NCBI RefSeq assembly: GCF_963966145.1
Contig: NC_091053.1
Location: 17,298,001 to 17,362,000 of the forward strand
DNA from: Tenebrio molitor
Lineage: Eukaryota; Arthropoda; Insecta; Coleoptera; Tenebrionidae
DNA: 64,000 bases
Direction of reading: 5' to 3'
Shown here: positions 33,720 to 47,400 of the stretch, in pieces
Numbering within the stretch: the first letter of the stretch is position 1
Layout of the letters: each line of letters opens with the position of its first letter
Translations under genes and position numbers: made by a program
Notes under the pieces: model-generated
Told to the model about the DNA's origin: nothing
What the model saw: only the letters and a program-made list of their open reading frames with translations
Databases searched by the model: none

Positions 33720-34926
33720 GTATTGCACACATGATTTTTTCTACTGGAGTTTGGAAAATACATAAAATTTGGATATTTTATTCATTATTTCTAAATTAAC
33801 AAAGCGAAATCAAAATTGTCCTACTTTCGTTACCATAGAGAAACAATTAATTAATGAAAAATTGTGAAGGCGTTTAAGCTTTTCTCTCAATTAAATACCA
33901 CTTTTTACGTTACGTATCCCAGGAAACGACCAAAATTGAACTTTTAGTGTTGAAATATTATTTCCGCCCTTAGTAGGAAATTTTTCACTTTTCCTGACTC
34001 AAATGAGTATTACAATGTTAAAGTTTTCTAAACTCCGGTAGAAAAAATGTTTTTTTTACTGCTACACCACCTCCAAGTCCTGCATGAAGAAGGCTCTTTT
34101 ACTGTGGTAACAGAAATTGGCTTTTCACGGCTATTATTTAATTGAATAGCAATTTCGGTGCTGTTAGCCTCCAATTACGTTTACTTTGTGAAACGATGTA
34201 CTTCTCTTTTTGAGGTGTCTCGGGGGCGTCCTGATCCTGGTCTGTCATGATGAGCGCCAGTTTCACGCTTTCGTTGTACCGCTTTGCCATTGCCATCTCG
34301 AACTCCAGGCCTTAAGCCAGACAGCGTATGACGTCACGAGGAAGGCCAAACGTCAAAATTTGACATTTGTTTACATTTTCAGAAAGTATCAAATACGGTG
34401 TTTTAATCAAATCAATTTAAAATTGTGAGATAAGCAAAAGCTTGGTGGCAAGTGTATATAATAGTTTCAGTTGATACCAGGGTATTTACTGTTCATCGAA
34501 CGTCGCAAGAGACCTTGAAACCTGGGAAGTATTTGTATACCCTATCAACATTTTCGTGATTACAAGTCGTTGTAAGGGCAATTTAGTTGAAACTATATTT
34601 GCTACACATATAATTGATATGTAAGAAGCATTTGTTGTAATTTGGTGTTATTTAAATGATTCACAAAGTAAAAATTACACAAAAACAATAAATATACAAA
34701 CTTAACCTCATTTGTAAATGACAATTTTCGCGTCATTAATGGCATTTTACTCCACGAGGCAGTAATTGTAAAGCCTAAACACACCGTTCTACTAAAAAAA
34801 AAAGAGTGCTAACCAAGAATTTAACTGTTTTTATTAAATTCTGGAGGTTTAATGCGTTTTTCGATGAAGCCTTTACTGTGACGTCACGATCAAAAACAAT
34901 TGCTGCCTTAAGGCTTTGTGTTCTAG
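33720..34926. other. intergenic, nothing firm
   Basis: A moderately GC-richer stretch at 34205-34330 has a - strand frame starting GLEFEMAMAKRYNESVKLAL, possibly transposon-derived, but I could not assign it. The rest is AT-rich. Confidence 0.35.
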
Positions 34927-35063
34927 ATGGCGATGGCTTTGCTGTCAGCTCCTACAGATATTCCAAGTTTGCTTGAAATTTCCCGCACAGTATACCCTTC
35001 TTTTGAAAGAATACATGCCTGCGCACGTTTTTCTTCCCATATACTTTTTCTTAACTGCGACAT
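34927..35063 (-). pseudogene. Tc1/mariner-type transposase N-terminus
   Basis: The - strand ATG at 35063 opens MSQLRKSIWEEKRAQACILS then KEGYTVREISSKLGIS. This resembles the first helix-turn-helix of Tc1-like transposases (G.T.REIA..L..S). The frame stops within 50 codons at about 34927 and no catalytic part follows. Confidence 0.6.
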
Positions 35064-36101
35064 TTTACAATATTAAGCACTACCACTGGCACAAATAAAT
35101 AATCAAGCACACTAATCACTTTTGACAGCACACGATTACTAGATTGAACCCATAAATGTGTCATTTATAAAATGTAATGAAAAAAAATCCTTTTGGACCT
35201 TTTAATTGCTTGTGACACTCTAAATTAATAATACCAACATTTTCAAATACACCAATTAACGCCAAATACAACATGAAATCTTACTTGTATTTTAATCTAT
35301 TCTTTTTGTCTATTAAGCAAAAAATCAAAAACTTTCTAATAACAATTTTCTTACTAAAAAAATTTAAAAACAAATGTGTTCACGAACTTTCCGACGGCAG
35401 ACGTGATAAATTCCTTTCAGTTTCGATTATAATATTGCAAAATGGTAAGTGTTGGGCCACCTTATGTTTTTGCTTTTCATGAAGAGCTGCTTTCAAAAGC
35501 TTATTATACTTAGGGTCTAAATTTGCTAAGTTGGAAACTAAAAACATTTGAGAATAGTGGGCCGTATAATTTCCCATTCCTTAAGCCTTTCATCAGCTAA
35601 ATAATTAATTAGACAAAGTGAGAGTATATGCCAAGCACTATGTTAGACAGAGACAAAACAATTTAACGACGTTCTTTAACTTTAATGAAAGGGAAATCAT
35701 ACGGTCCAATGTATTTAAATTTGTTTTTCTTGTAATTTTTTAAAAGAAAAGCAGTAAATAGTAATATAAGCATTTAACATTATGCCTCACGTTGTGGAGT
35801 CACTTTTAACATCGTTTGTGTTGTAAATTGTTTATTTACATAAAGGTAAACAAAGTTAACAAAGGTTTGTGGTGAGACTCTTGAGGGAGCTCGAATGATC
35901 ATATGAATAATGAATTATTGTCCATGCGTGCATCCCTTTTATAGCCTGGCTGGGGATGGTGCGGCACGCTCCGACGGCGCGCAGCTGATGTGATGGTAGG
36001 AGCCCAGCGATTAGATTCTCGCTGGCGACGGTAGCGCTTCGAAAGGGTTAGTACGGAGCGCTTTGGTACTACATCCGTGATTTATGCTACAAGCAGCCAT
36101 A
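35064..36101. other. spacer with GC-rich block and TATA motif
   Basis: 35935-36060 is GC-rich. On the - strand it ends in GGCTATAAAAGGG (35935-35947), a canonical TATA context. No transcript can be assigned; it might be a fragment of an LTR promoter. A - strand frame at 35577-35380 (MGNYTAHYSQMFLVSNLANL) has no recognised domain. Confidence 0.35.
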
Positions 36102-36296
36102 TTAAATTAGGTATGTAATTAAACGTTCCTGACAGTATCTTGAATGCTCAATAAATTCTTGTTGAATATTATTTACAGTTGCTTGAGATATGTTGTTACA
36201 TATTCTGTCTTCTAATTCATCAGTATCGTCAGATCTACTTTTGTATGTGTTTTTTAGGTAATGCAACAAGAAAAAAGCTAAAGAGCTGAATTCCAA
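36102..36296 (-). pseudogene. mariner/IS630-like transposase C-terminus
   Basis: The - strand frame FFLLHYLKNTYKSRSDDTDE then LEDRICNNISQATVNNIQQE resembles the C-terminal end of insect mariner-type transposases (FFLWGYLKxxVY...eL..RI). Short fragment, no intact element around it. Confidence 0.55.
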
Positions 36297-36591
36297 TTAC
36301 CTTGGTGGCAATTCACTGGTTCCGCGTCTTCCAATCCATTTATTTAGAAATACTTGATCAAGATCTTTTCGAACATCTTACACCATCTTGATGATACCAT
36401 AAGTTGTCATCAGGATTGTTTCTATTGGTGCGCCTATATAGTTACTTTTATTAGTAGTGCCAACTTAACGACAACTCCCCAATCCACATCCATAACGTTC
36501 CGGCTATATCAATAATTTCTCGGTTTTATTTTCCTTAGTTTTTATATTCCTAAAATGCTTGAAGAATTATCGTCAGCTTTTGAACTTTGAT

Positions 36592-36770
36592 AAACTGAAA
36601 CTGGAACGTCTTGTAGCCAGGGTGTGAGCCTGGGCTTAAGAAAATAAGAAAGATAAGCATCCCTTACAGTTCTGGCTTGTTCTAGATTCCTTATTTTTTT
36701 ACCAACTGCATTTTTAAAAAATACAGATCTAAATTAATAATAATCTGATTTGAAATTTGAAAAATTATCT
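36592..36770 (+). repeat. dispersed repeat family A, copy 4
   Basis: Starts 'gaaactggaacgtcttgtag' and shares 'gccagggtgtgagcc' and 'catcccttacagttct' with 3614-3814. It directly precedes the RLE-LINE. Confidence 0.5.
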
Positions 36771-37259
36771 CTAACGAATTTTCATCGGATGAAGAGTATT
36801 TACCTTATAAATATCCATGTAGTGCAAGACCAGGTAATATTAGACAAAATTGGAACGTGTGCAAAGAAGATTTACAAGATGCAGGCCCCTCTCATGGTAA
36901 TAATTCTGAAATTAATTCTCATGTAGATGTCATTGAAAAAAAGTATTGTGAAATCTGTCATTGTTCCTTTAAAAATCTCAAAGGGCTGAAAATTCATCAT
37001 TCAAGATTACATTCTGCTTCTCTTGACTAGATCATTCATTACTTTATAAACCAATAAGAATCTTTGATTTTCTTTAGTAACCATGTATTACAGCGGTTAT
37101 TGTAGTAACCAGGGCGATTTCGAATATACGAACCTTTGTATATTCGAATATACCAACCTTTGTATTTTCGCTCGCCGCCTTAACTTACAAATTTTTTTGC
37201 GCTAGCCGTCACATTAAATCGCTCTGCTACTGAATGCGCCCAGTCGGTTTCGGGAACTT

Positions 37260-37288
37260 GTTTATTTATTTATTTATTTATTTATTTT
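37260..37288. repeat. (TTTA)n microsatellite
   Basis: About seven uninterrupted TTTA units next to the 37310 palindrome, inside the LINE. Confidence 0.9.
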
Positions 37289-37309
37289 ATTCATGATATA
37301 GTCTACCCG

Positions 37310-37441
37310 TATACAACTCGAGGATTGGAAATTCTCGATTACTCGACGTGTTGCCGGAAACACCACTCGATCTACGATCTCGTGGTGTTTCCGGGCAACA
37401 CGTCTCGTATAATCGAGAATTTTCAATCCTCTAGTTGTATA
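37310..37441. repeat. 132-bp near-perfect palindrome
   Basis: Arms run from TATACAACT to a loop of about 14 bp (TCGATCTACGATCT). Both arms contain GAGGATTG, CTCGATTA and GTGTTGCC...AAACACCAC with only a few mismatches. It sits within the RLE-LINE and is probably an insertion; no target duplication identified. Confidence 0.85.
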
Positions 37442-40250
37442 ATATATGAATATTCCAGTAACCTTTCAAAAGAAATATCAACATCGAAAACATCAACAAA
37501 AAATAATCAGAAGAAAATACCTTGGAAATTTGAATCTCTATTATCCCCATCGCAAAACTTTGAAAGAAATTCTGTTGAATTATCACAAAAAGCTAAATTG
37601 CAAGATAAATTAATTTTCTCAAAAAGGAACATTCAAATTCTAAGAAGAATACCAAAAGCAGCATCAATTATAAACAATTGTTTGAATTCTAATTCATTAC
37701 TTGCATGGGAAAATTTATTGCTTTTTGCATACAAATCTTTCAACATAAATGAGTATAATGTTAAAAATTTAACATTAAAAATTAAAAATAATATCGCTTC
37801 CTTCAGTTTACCAACATCAATTTCAAAAAATAAATTTTCAAATTCTCTTGGCAGAAGAATTGAAGCAAAAGTTAATGATTTCGACATAAAAGGAGCCGTT
37901 AAGTTCAGACGATAAAATTGCACCCTTCGACGATGAAACATTTCGGACATTACGAAGTAAACATGGATCTTCAGCTAGTTTTCAATCATTTCCAAACCCT
38001 CCTGAAAATGACCATCCTGCCCTAATCGTAAACGAGTCGGATATTTTAAAGAGTATTAACTCATTTCCCTGTGGTTCAGCTCCAGGAATAGATGGTATGA
38101 GACCTCAGTTTCTGAAAGACATGGTCTGTCTCATTTTCAGCTGGTGAAGCAGGCGGACGTGCACTTGCGGCGATAACCCGTCTCTGTAATTTTATTTTTA
38201 CGGGCAAAATTAACAAAGACGTGCTTCCCATTTTCTATGGAGCCTCCCTTTGTGCGCTTCTGAAGAAGAATGGAGGAATTAGACCTATTGCCATAGGAAG
38301 TGTTTTCAGGAGACTTGCAGCAAAAGTAGCATGTTTTAAACATTGTGATCAATTTCAAAATTATTTTTCCCCTCATCAACTTGGAGTAGGAACACAAAGA
38401 GGTTGTGAAAGCGCTATTCATGCTGTGAGAACATACGTCAATTTGATTGAAAATAATTATAAAGTGGTACTGAAAGTACATTTTGCAAACGCTTTTAATT
38501 CAATCAAAAGAGGCAAAATGCTGACCGAAATTAAAAACGAATTTTCCCTTCTGTATCCTTTCCTAGACCAAAGTTATCGTCAAAGTTCTTCTTTATTTTT
38601 TGGAGAAAAAACTATTCCATCAGAAGTTGGTGTTCAACAAGGCGATCCCTGTGGTCCAATGACATTTAGTGCTACTATTCAGCCTTTGATAAAAAAGTTA
38701 CTGTCAGAATTAATCGTTTGGTATTTAGACGACGCAACTTTAGCAGATAAACCAGAAATTGTCCTAAATCATCTATATCAAATTATCAATTTAGCAGCAG
38801 AAATTGGTCTTAATGTAAATACTGCAAAATATTAACTTTTTTTCTGTTCTCATAAAATTGACGAAGATATGAAATTTCAATTTGAAACTGCTTGTCCAGG
38901 TATCCGAATCAGAATGAAGGAAAACCTTGAACTTCTAGGAATTCCAATTTTTGAAGAAGCCTATGGTGAAAGTTTTACAATGAAAGAACACAAACTAGAG
39001 CTTCTTATGTCTCGCTTGGACCAAGTCAATCCTCATGTCGCGTACTTTCTATTAAAAAATTGTCTTTTTGTTCCAAAATTAACATATTTTATCCGAAGTT
39101 GCGCTATGTGGAAATTTCTATCATTATTGGAGAAAATAGATTCTAATCTGCGATCATGTTTAGAACATTTACTTAATATCCGCCTAAATGAAATCCAGTG
39201 GCTACAAGCATCACTCCCAATATCGAAAGGTGGTTTGGGAATTCGTAAAATTACAGATATCTGTCTTCCTGCCTTCCTTAGTTCAATTTATGGTGCTGAG
39301 TATCTTGTATCTAATATACTCCTTATGAAGGATAACAAGATTCAGATCCATCTTCTAGAGGAAGCTTTAAATGCATGGTCATCTGTTAATGTCGATTTTC
39401 CAACATACAGAGTGATCCAATTTTTTTTTAAATGCTCTAGCAACTTTATTTCTTGTCCGATTTCAATAAACGATATATCAAATGAAAAGGCGTTTAAGGG
39501 ACTATGAACTGCCATATAAAATTTATTTTTTAAAGAAGCGGTTTAAATGGGGTGATACGAGAATTTAACTTTCTTATTTTAAATTGTGACATATGTTTTT
39601 CATTACTTATTTTTAAAGTCACTATTTTTCTAAACATTGCTGTATAAAAATACGACTTGGTTGTACCAAAGCCATGTCTGTAGCTGTGGAAATTTTGTTA
39701 ATGAAACAGGAATTCATGGTCTTAGCTGTTCTAAAAGTAAAGGAAGATTCCTAAGGCATAGCGATCTTAATAATATTATCCAAAGAGCTTTAAGTTCTGC
39801 CCATATTCATTCTACTCTGGAGCCCACTGGTCTCTCGCGTGATGATGGTAAGAGGTCTGATGGTGCCACTCTTACTCCCTGGTCCAAAGGCCAACGACTA
39901 ATTTGGGACGTCACATGTGTCGACACTCTTGCAACTTCCTATTTACCTCAAACAACTATAGAAGCTGGTTCAGCAGCTGAAACCGCATGTAAAAAAAAAA
40001 CATGACAAATATAAAAAACTAATTATATATTCCGGCTTCATTAGCTTTTGAATCTCTGGGTCCATGGTGTGACGAATCTAAGTCTTTTATTGATGAAATT
40101 GGGACTAAACTATTTTTGGTGACTGGAAATTCTAAAGCAAGATATTATTTGAAACAAAGGATTTCTCTTGCAATCCAACGCGGTAATGGTGCCAGCATTT
40201 TGGGGAGCTTACCAAATTTTTTAATTTTGGAAGAAATTTTTCTTTTATAG

Positions 40251-41410
40251 TTTATGTTTATAGTTTTAGTTTACGTACTTTGTTTTGTTTAGGTTAATTA
40301 TGTAATTATCATTGTTTTCTTGTACAAAGTTAAATAATTGGGGATTCTTATAACCAAAAAAAAAAGAATCTAATTCTTGTAGAACAGTTTTGCAATATTG
40401 AACGACACAAAAAAATCTTGACAAAATATGACAAAAAGTGAAAGCAATTGGCCTAGTTTACAGTAACATCCAACCCACTCGTGATTGCAACTGGAGATAT
40501 CTTTAATTTGTGTTTGTTGATTCGATCGATCGAAATTAAACCAAACAGTGAATTTGAGTTTGTTTGCTTAAAACAGAATTTTAAAGCAAAGGTTTGCAGA
40601 CCACAAAGAAAACAGCAGTAGGATTTTTTATACGATTTACGACTGAAATTAATTGTAGCCATGCTTTGATTAAAAATAAATTGGATCCCTCGGGCAAAAA
40701 CCAGAACAACATATCCGGTCTCAAATTAGTAATAACGAGAAAAAATATCCAATTCTTTTGAATAAACTCACTAAATACTGGTTTTTATTTTTTTTGGAAT
40801 CCACTTGTCTTATTGCTTTCTGTGGTTACCAGTGGCGTCCATACTACGGTTCACGATAATGACGCTGTAAATAAGACGTTTCAAGAAGGTAAACGACCCT
40901 TTCGTTGATAAATTATTCCATTTTGGTAATAATTAAATTGCAATACAAAATCAAATGAAATTTAATAAACCATTTGGCGTTTATAATTATAATATTTTAT
41001 TGATTTCCTTACACCAAATACACTTTATTACTAAACTACAGCTGACATGCGTTTTGGCAATAAAGCTACCATCATCAGACAGATGACGCTAAAACTAACT
41101 AAAACTATTAGCTTTCAAATCCAACTGGCATTTTATACATTTCTTGCTACTTAAGAAGACAACAGTTAGAGAAAATCTTTTTATTAAACGTTTTACACAC
41201 TACATTGAGCAAATATACTGAAGTAGGAACGTTTAGTAAATATAAACATTCATAAAAATCTTGAGAAAGAACTTGGTGCTTGGTTTTTCATAGTTGCGGG
41301 TTGTCTTTTTGGGTTGAGAACGACAAATATATGTTAACAATTAACATCTTTTGCAACATGTACGCTTAAAAACAACAAGAGTAAAATGCGTTCTTTAAAC
41401 AGATACATTA
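40251..41410. other. LINE 3' end and receptor 3' flank
   Basis: 40251-40365 appears to be the LINE 3' untranslated end, and 40374-40404 is a shortened dispersed repeat A. The interval to 41410 should include the receptor's 3' untranslated region; AATAAA on the - strand lies near 41025-41030. No other gene seen. Confidence 0.4.
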
Positions 41411-44400
41411 TTACCTATGATCAGTGTTTTTATTCTTCTGGAAGTAGGCTTGGTCAACACTTTCCTGTTTGCTGCAATTCCAAGTCAATTTATTGCCCTG
41501 AAATATAATTGTGAGGCTTCTAAGAAAAAATTTAACAATATGCATACCATGTACGCAAGTTGACAACGTCCACCCAAGAATTCTCTTTTTGAACAACTGT
41601 CCAAACGTCCTCCTAAACATCTTGTTCATAAAGCAGTACAGAATAAAACTGATCGCCCCGTTGAGCAACGCCAGTATGTCCATCATTTCCCCAAACAGCT
41701 GGTAACACTCTAAAAACAAGTATTTCCCCTTTATTCCAATCATAAACGCAAAAATTCCCTGCGGAAATTCGGTGATAAGAAACAAGATGAGAACAGCAAC
41801 CAACATCTTAGTGGTACGATCCGCACTTCTTTCGCTTTTCGATGCATCGGACCTCGGCCTCCCAATTTCAGTCAAAGCATAACATTCGCAGCTCCGCAGC
41901 ACTTGCTTCCGTTTCTTGGCGTTGAACAGGGTGCGGATCAACCAGAAGCTTATCACTGTTAAGATGCAACAAGGCAACAGCTTGATAAGCACTGCGTAGA
42001 TCCAGAAGTTGATCTGGAGGAGTGTGGTATTTGCCTTAAATATTTCACTCAGATCGGTGTGGTAAAGGGTGTATTTTGTTTTATTCTCGACTATTTCCTG
42101 TGTTGTTATGCTGAGAGCGGTGTATGTCGGGATGCACAAGATGAGGGGTAGGATGTAGCTGAGTCCTATTCCTACAGTGCAGCGAAACTCTGAACATATC
42201 ACGTACTTTCTTGCAGGATATCTGGGCAAAAGAAGCGAATTAATTTACGGTTCGCTGAAAGAATGAAGTGCCAAAACGATGGAAAATAAAGGGTTTGAAT
42301 GTCAGGAGCTGAGATCTGATTAAATGAAAACATCAAACATTGGTTCACAACTTTTAAGAACTTTTTAGAGAAGTTAATTATGTTAATGTAAAATTAACTA
42401 CGTTGACTTATTTCACCTATTGTTTTCATTATGCAAATGTACTGCTTTCAGAGGTGTGTAAGAATCCTGATGGAAACATTTTGTAATGTGCCTGAATCTA
42501 TTTGGAGCTTTTACATTCCCACTCGTTTGACTGTTTTATTGTACTTTACCACTCGACTTTAATCGTCACCCTCAATTTCGTTTGATGTTTATTCTTGCAT
42601 AAATAATGTTCCGCAATACGTTTTAGAATAAAGCAAATAAAGGTTGCGCCACTGAAACAGAGCCAGAAGTTGAGCTAGCTGAACCAAGTCATCCAGACGT
42701 AATAAGATTGATACATTAACAAAAAAAAAACATTATATACGTCTCTATTCTTCGTATCTTCCACTCACATATTGCGACGTCAAGCAATAAGACCTCTTAA
42801 TCAATAGAAACCTTATAATTCAAGACGTTGACAAAGTAGTTAGATGCGTCATGAAAGGAAATTGTTACGGAAAATTATGTGGAGTCAGGTATTAAAGTGG
42901 AAAGTAATGAAAAATTATCTAGAGCTCAAGTGAAAAATTCTTCGATATTATGAAAAGATATTAAATTTTTTTAAATATTCGCCGAAAAAATTTAATTAAA
43001 ATGTTAAGTAAACGCACAGTAAAGAAAGAATTTCGATGTGAAATTAAAAGTTAGTGTGTTCATATTTCATTACAATGCTGTGAAAAGCCATATTCAGGGC
43101 TCCTTCTGGGAGTTGTTCGTTCTGTTGGTTGCATAATCACAATTTCACAAGATATTTCGTTTTGAATGTGCTTATTTATTTTTTATTTTATCGTGCTCTT
43201 ACAAGAACTTGCAAAAACAAATGTTTAACGAAGTGAATTTTAACAAAAGGTAGTCGTACATGATAAAAGTAAAATTTTAAATCATGTAATATGAAGGAGT
43301 TTGGATTCAATAAATGTTGGCGCACTGTTATAATAATATACGAAGAAAACAAGTAAACGAACCCCCAGGAAAATTAAAAAATTCTTTTCATGTTCGTTTC
43401 CTGAGATACGTAACCGGGAAAGTGGTATACAGGGTGTCTCAAAATTCGTGAATTGCAAATTCAGAGCGTGGTAGGGAAGGACCCACTGGAGGTCGAAAAA
43501 TTCGCTCTTCTTGAAGAAGATATAAGCACTTTAATTTTGTTCAATACATAGCAGTGCACCTTCAGACCAATGTATCTTTGTGGGGGGAGTCCTGATTTTT
43601 TTTTATATTCCATATTTGGACTACTGAAGTGATCCCCTACAACGCTCTGAATTTGAAATTCGCGAATATTGAGACATTCTGTATAACTAAATATGTATAT
43701 AACTTTCCCGGTTATATACCTAACTTGACATCTGTCAAAGATAACCTCAAAATTTACAATTAATTAATGTTTTTTAAGACTTTGCCCAAACGAACATGAA
43801 AAACGTTATCCAATATTCGTGCACTGTCGCTTTTCAGGTATTCGGCCTGTTTTGCATCACTGGACTGACGCCTCGTGCTTCAAATTTCGGCCTCATACTT
43901 GAAAAGTAATGTGACAGCGCTACTCATATGAAAATAACTATTACAAACTTTTAAACGTCATTAAATATAAAAGATAATTCAATAACGCCTAACGAACGAA
44001 ATTTGTGATGCAACCAACTGTGGATTTAAAAAAATACACTGGTATTTTAAGTTTATAAAACGTAGTCGACACGCCTGACATTACATTTGTCAAATTTAAT
44101 CAGAATACTTATGTGGAATAATCAATAAAAATACAAGTAAAAAACTATGGGGGACGTGTATTGTTGGTTGCATCATACGTTTTGTTAGCCTCATTATTAC
44201 TCGTAAATCACCTTGTATATATTTTTTCCAGCATATCATATAAGGATCAAATAGTACTTCTAACAATATTATGTATTTGATCTCCTAAATCAAAAGCAAT
44301 TGAACTGTCATAAGTGTATAATGAATAAATATTTTTCGATTCTTTCTTGATATTTTTAATTGTTTTATTGTTATGCTGTGATTCTTGCGTCGTTACAAGA

Positions 44401-47400
44401 ATTCAAGAGAATTGCGACAAGATGGAAATTAGTCATAACAGATTTGTCGTCCGTTTAAAACAGGACAGGCTTTAGGCGGCTTTAACACCAAAGAAAGGGA
44501 TCCTGTCTCCAAGGATTTATTGGAAATTGTTAGCAGAAATAATACATTTCCAAACGTTTAGAAGGAACTTGCGAATGTGATGCATACGGTAATAAATTCC
44601 TCACAATGTTGGAGACGAAGCACTAGAATTGTCAAGAAGATTGAATTTAAGATGTTGTGTGATCTATAACAGGATTCATTATTATACAAATATGACGCGC
44701 TGCAAAGAAGCTTCGTTTTACATTTTTAGTACTCATATATCGTCATATTCCTTCCAAATCAATGACGGAAGACGATTCAAAGTTTAGGATTGAATTATTA
44801 AATTTCGTTGCGGACACGGAATTTTATATGTCATATTTATGTCACTTCAAGAAATGTCAATGTAAGCCACGCTTTATTGTCATTATGATTGACGTTTGAA
44901 AGTATTTGACATTTGAAAGTTTATTTTTGGCATACAATGCTCTGAAAAGCCGTCCTCAGGGCTCTTTGTGGGAGTTGTTCGTTTTGTTGGTTGCATAATC
45001 ACAAGTTAACAAGATATTTTGTTTGGAGTGTGCTTATTTATTTTTTATTTTATCATGCTCTTACAAAACTTGTAAAAACAAATGTTTAACGAAGAGAATT
45101 TTAACAAAAGGTAGTCGTACATGATAAAAGTAAAATTTTCAAAGCATGTAATATGAAGGAGTTTGGATTCAATTAATGTCGGGCGCACTGTTATAATAAT
45201 ATACGAAGAAAACAAAGTAAACGAACTCCCAGGAAAATTTATAAATTCTTTTTGGCCTTCTGTGATGGAAATTTTGCAAATACGCTTTGTTCACGTCAGA
45301 TGAAACTTTGTTTTTACGGCGACTGTGCGACGGTGAATTTTTCCCACATACTATGCGGCAAAGTAAATAATCCTTGTTTTTAACCTTTAGAAACCTAGAA
45401 AAAATACACAATTTTTAATTAATGAAGCTGAGTTTCAGGAGAACAATATGTATACATTTTGAATTCAATTAGTTTTAGAAAATAAAATCTAAAAGTAATA
45501 AAATATCAGCGCCATCTGTCGGTTCTACTTCATATTCAACAATTCTTGGGTGCGTTCCACTAAAATTCGAAAAGTAATAATTTGTACTAATTTGAGCTGT
45601 CACATCTGGACATTTGGGGTTTCTAAATAAAATTTGAAAGAGGAGAAAGTTGAGGCAAATCGAATTGTGCGCTCGAATTTTGTCACAGAGGGATAGCAGC
45701 CACATACAGCAACAACGCAAAAAACAAGAAACAACTTAGTTTAGATTTAAAATTGAATTGTATCATTTAATTTCTGCACGTGTAGGTGTACTATTGGAGA
45801 CAAATTACTTTGGTCGTCAAAGTCAGTTGACTGACATAAAGTTGTAAAGCAAGCATTAGGACGGTTAACCTTATTTTTTACTACTGTCAACCACTGTCAC
45901 TGTCAAACTCATCATTGCAAATGCGAAAAGTGGACAACTGAAGGAGATATGCCTAGGAGAAAAAATTGAAAAGGTTTCCACAAGGCAATTTGGCCCATGG
46001 ACAATCCCCCAGAAACAAGGGAGATGATTCTAAATTTTTGAATGGTGGAAGGTGCCATATTTTTGACAAGAGAAAAGTCAATAATTTGAAATTGTCATCA
46101 CTATTGACTTGACGTTAATGCTTCGTTTACATTAATTTGTTTTGAAGTGACAGAAGAATGACGACCAAAGTATTTTGTCCCCAATAGTACCCACGGGAGT
46201 TAGAAAATCAATATATTTTCCAGTTTGTCAAATTAAATGTTTTATAAAAAGGAATTCGTGACATGTATGAATTCCGCGTTTTTTCTAAAGGACTGACAAA
46301 TGCGGTGTATCATGGTAGATTTAATATCATTTAAAAAAAGTAGTCTAGTGGATAAAAGAAACCCTCGAGATTTTCTGTCTTCCAAATAAAATACTTGATA
46401 TTATTCAGACTTGAATTCTGTTTGTTCTATAATAAATAATAAATAATCTTTTCTGATGTTTCTAGAATGTCGTTGCACAATTTTAAAAAATAAAATAAAA
46501 TGTTAAAATATGAATATGAATTTTTTTTTGAACAACTGAGTGTAATTTTTAAAAGTTTAGTAAATATAGTAGTTAATCAAGATTACATATCGTGTCTTGA
46601 TTCATCTTTTAGGTTAAAGTTTTGGAAGTTGTTTGTACATATTGTGAATAATTGACGTTGTTATGTAAATAATAGATATACTTACAGGGTATTTCACGAG
46701 TTATAATAAATCTGATGGAATTGAAAATACAACCCACAATACATTTGCAAAGTAAAGATGGATACGGGCGTGAAAAATATCCAGGTTTACTTTCCAAATG
46801 TATTGTGTCTTGCATTTTTAATTCAGTCGGGCTCATTATCACTCGTGAAATACTCCATATAACAGATATACAGGGTTATTCACCGTAGAGTTCCAGCGAA
46901 AAATTTATGTTATGCAACACAAAATACCAAAAGCTCAGATTGCTAGATGCCATGTTTAACGTTTTTGTTCTCTATGTAAGGTTATAAGAAGAATCATTTT
47001 ATAGTTTGACATAATAAAAAAAAATCGTACATTTTACACGATTGTATCATGTATTTAAACGATAAAAAACAGACATAATTCTCATTTTTGATGAGTGCCG
47101 TAAAAATGCTATTCCACCTGCACATGTTTAGTCTCAAAGATATCCAAATAGGCATATTTCTAATGTTTTTGTTTCATCCATTATTTCTTCGTAGGTATAA
47201 CCTTACGTTGTCCTTAGTATAACACTTTAAATTAAAAAACGTCGGCCAAAAAGCATTATAAACTCCGTACGGTGATAGATCGTACGTTTTTAAATTCTAG
47301 TTCCAAAACATAAAGCAGTGAAAAATACTAAACTCTCCATCTCAATTGTTTCACGTTATGTAAAGTTGACTCAAGTTGCAAAAAATCACTTTGCATTTGC

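Larger units (their letters stand above)
36778..40250 (+). mobile_element. RLE-type (R2-superfamily-like) LINE, degenerate
   Basis: In order on the + strand: a C2H2 finger near 36945-37015 (YCEICHCSF...HHSRLH), a spacer interrupted by a palindrome (37310-37441), a pre-RT region (37325-37915), and RT with SAPGIDGMRPQF, GGIRPIAIGSVFRRLAAKVA, HFANAFNSIKRG, GVQQGDPCGP and WYLDD. A thumb/linker follows to 39507. The C-terminus at 39637-40005 has a Cys/His knuckle (CSCGNFVNETGIHGLSC) and RSDGATLTPW with LIWDVTCVDT, which fits a restriction-like endonuclease core. Frameshifts near 37905 and 38125, TAA at 38833 and a scrambled 39510-39636 show it is dead. It is related to the - strand relic at 7456-8262. 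The clade is uncertain. Confidence 0.75.

Noticed and set aside
35380..35577. 65-codon frame on the - strand
   Set aside because: No recognisable domain, no splice partners and no repeat relationship; insufficient to call a gene.
35868..36074. Solo LTR around the TATA motif
   Set aside because: TG and CA ends can be chosen but flanking bases do not form a target duplication and no second LTR is seen.
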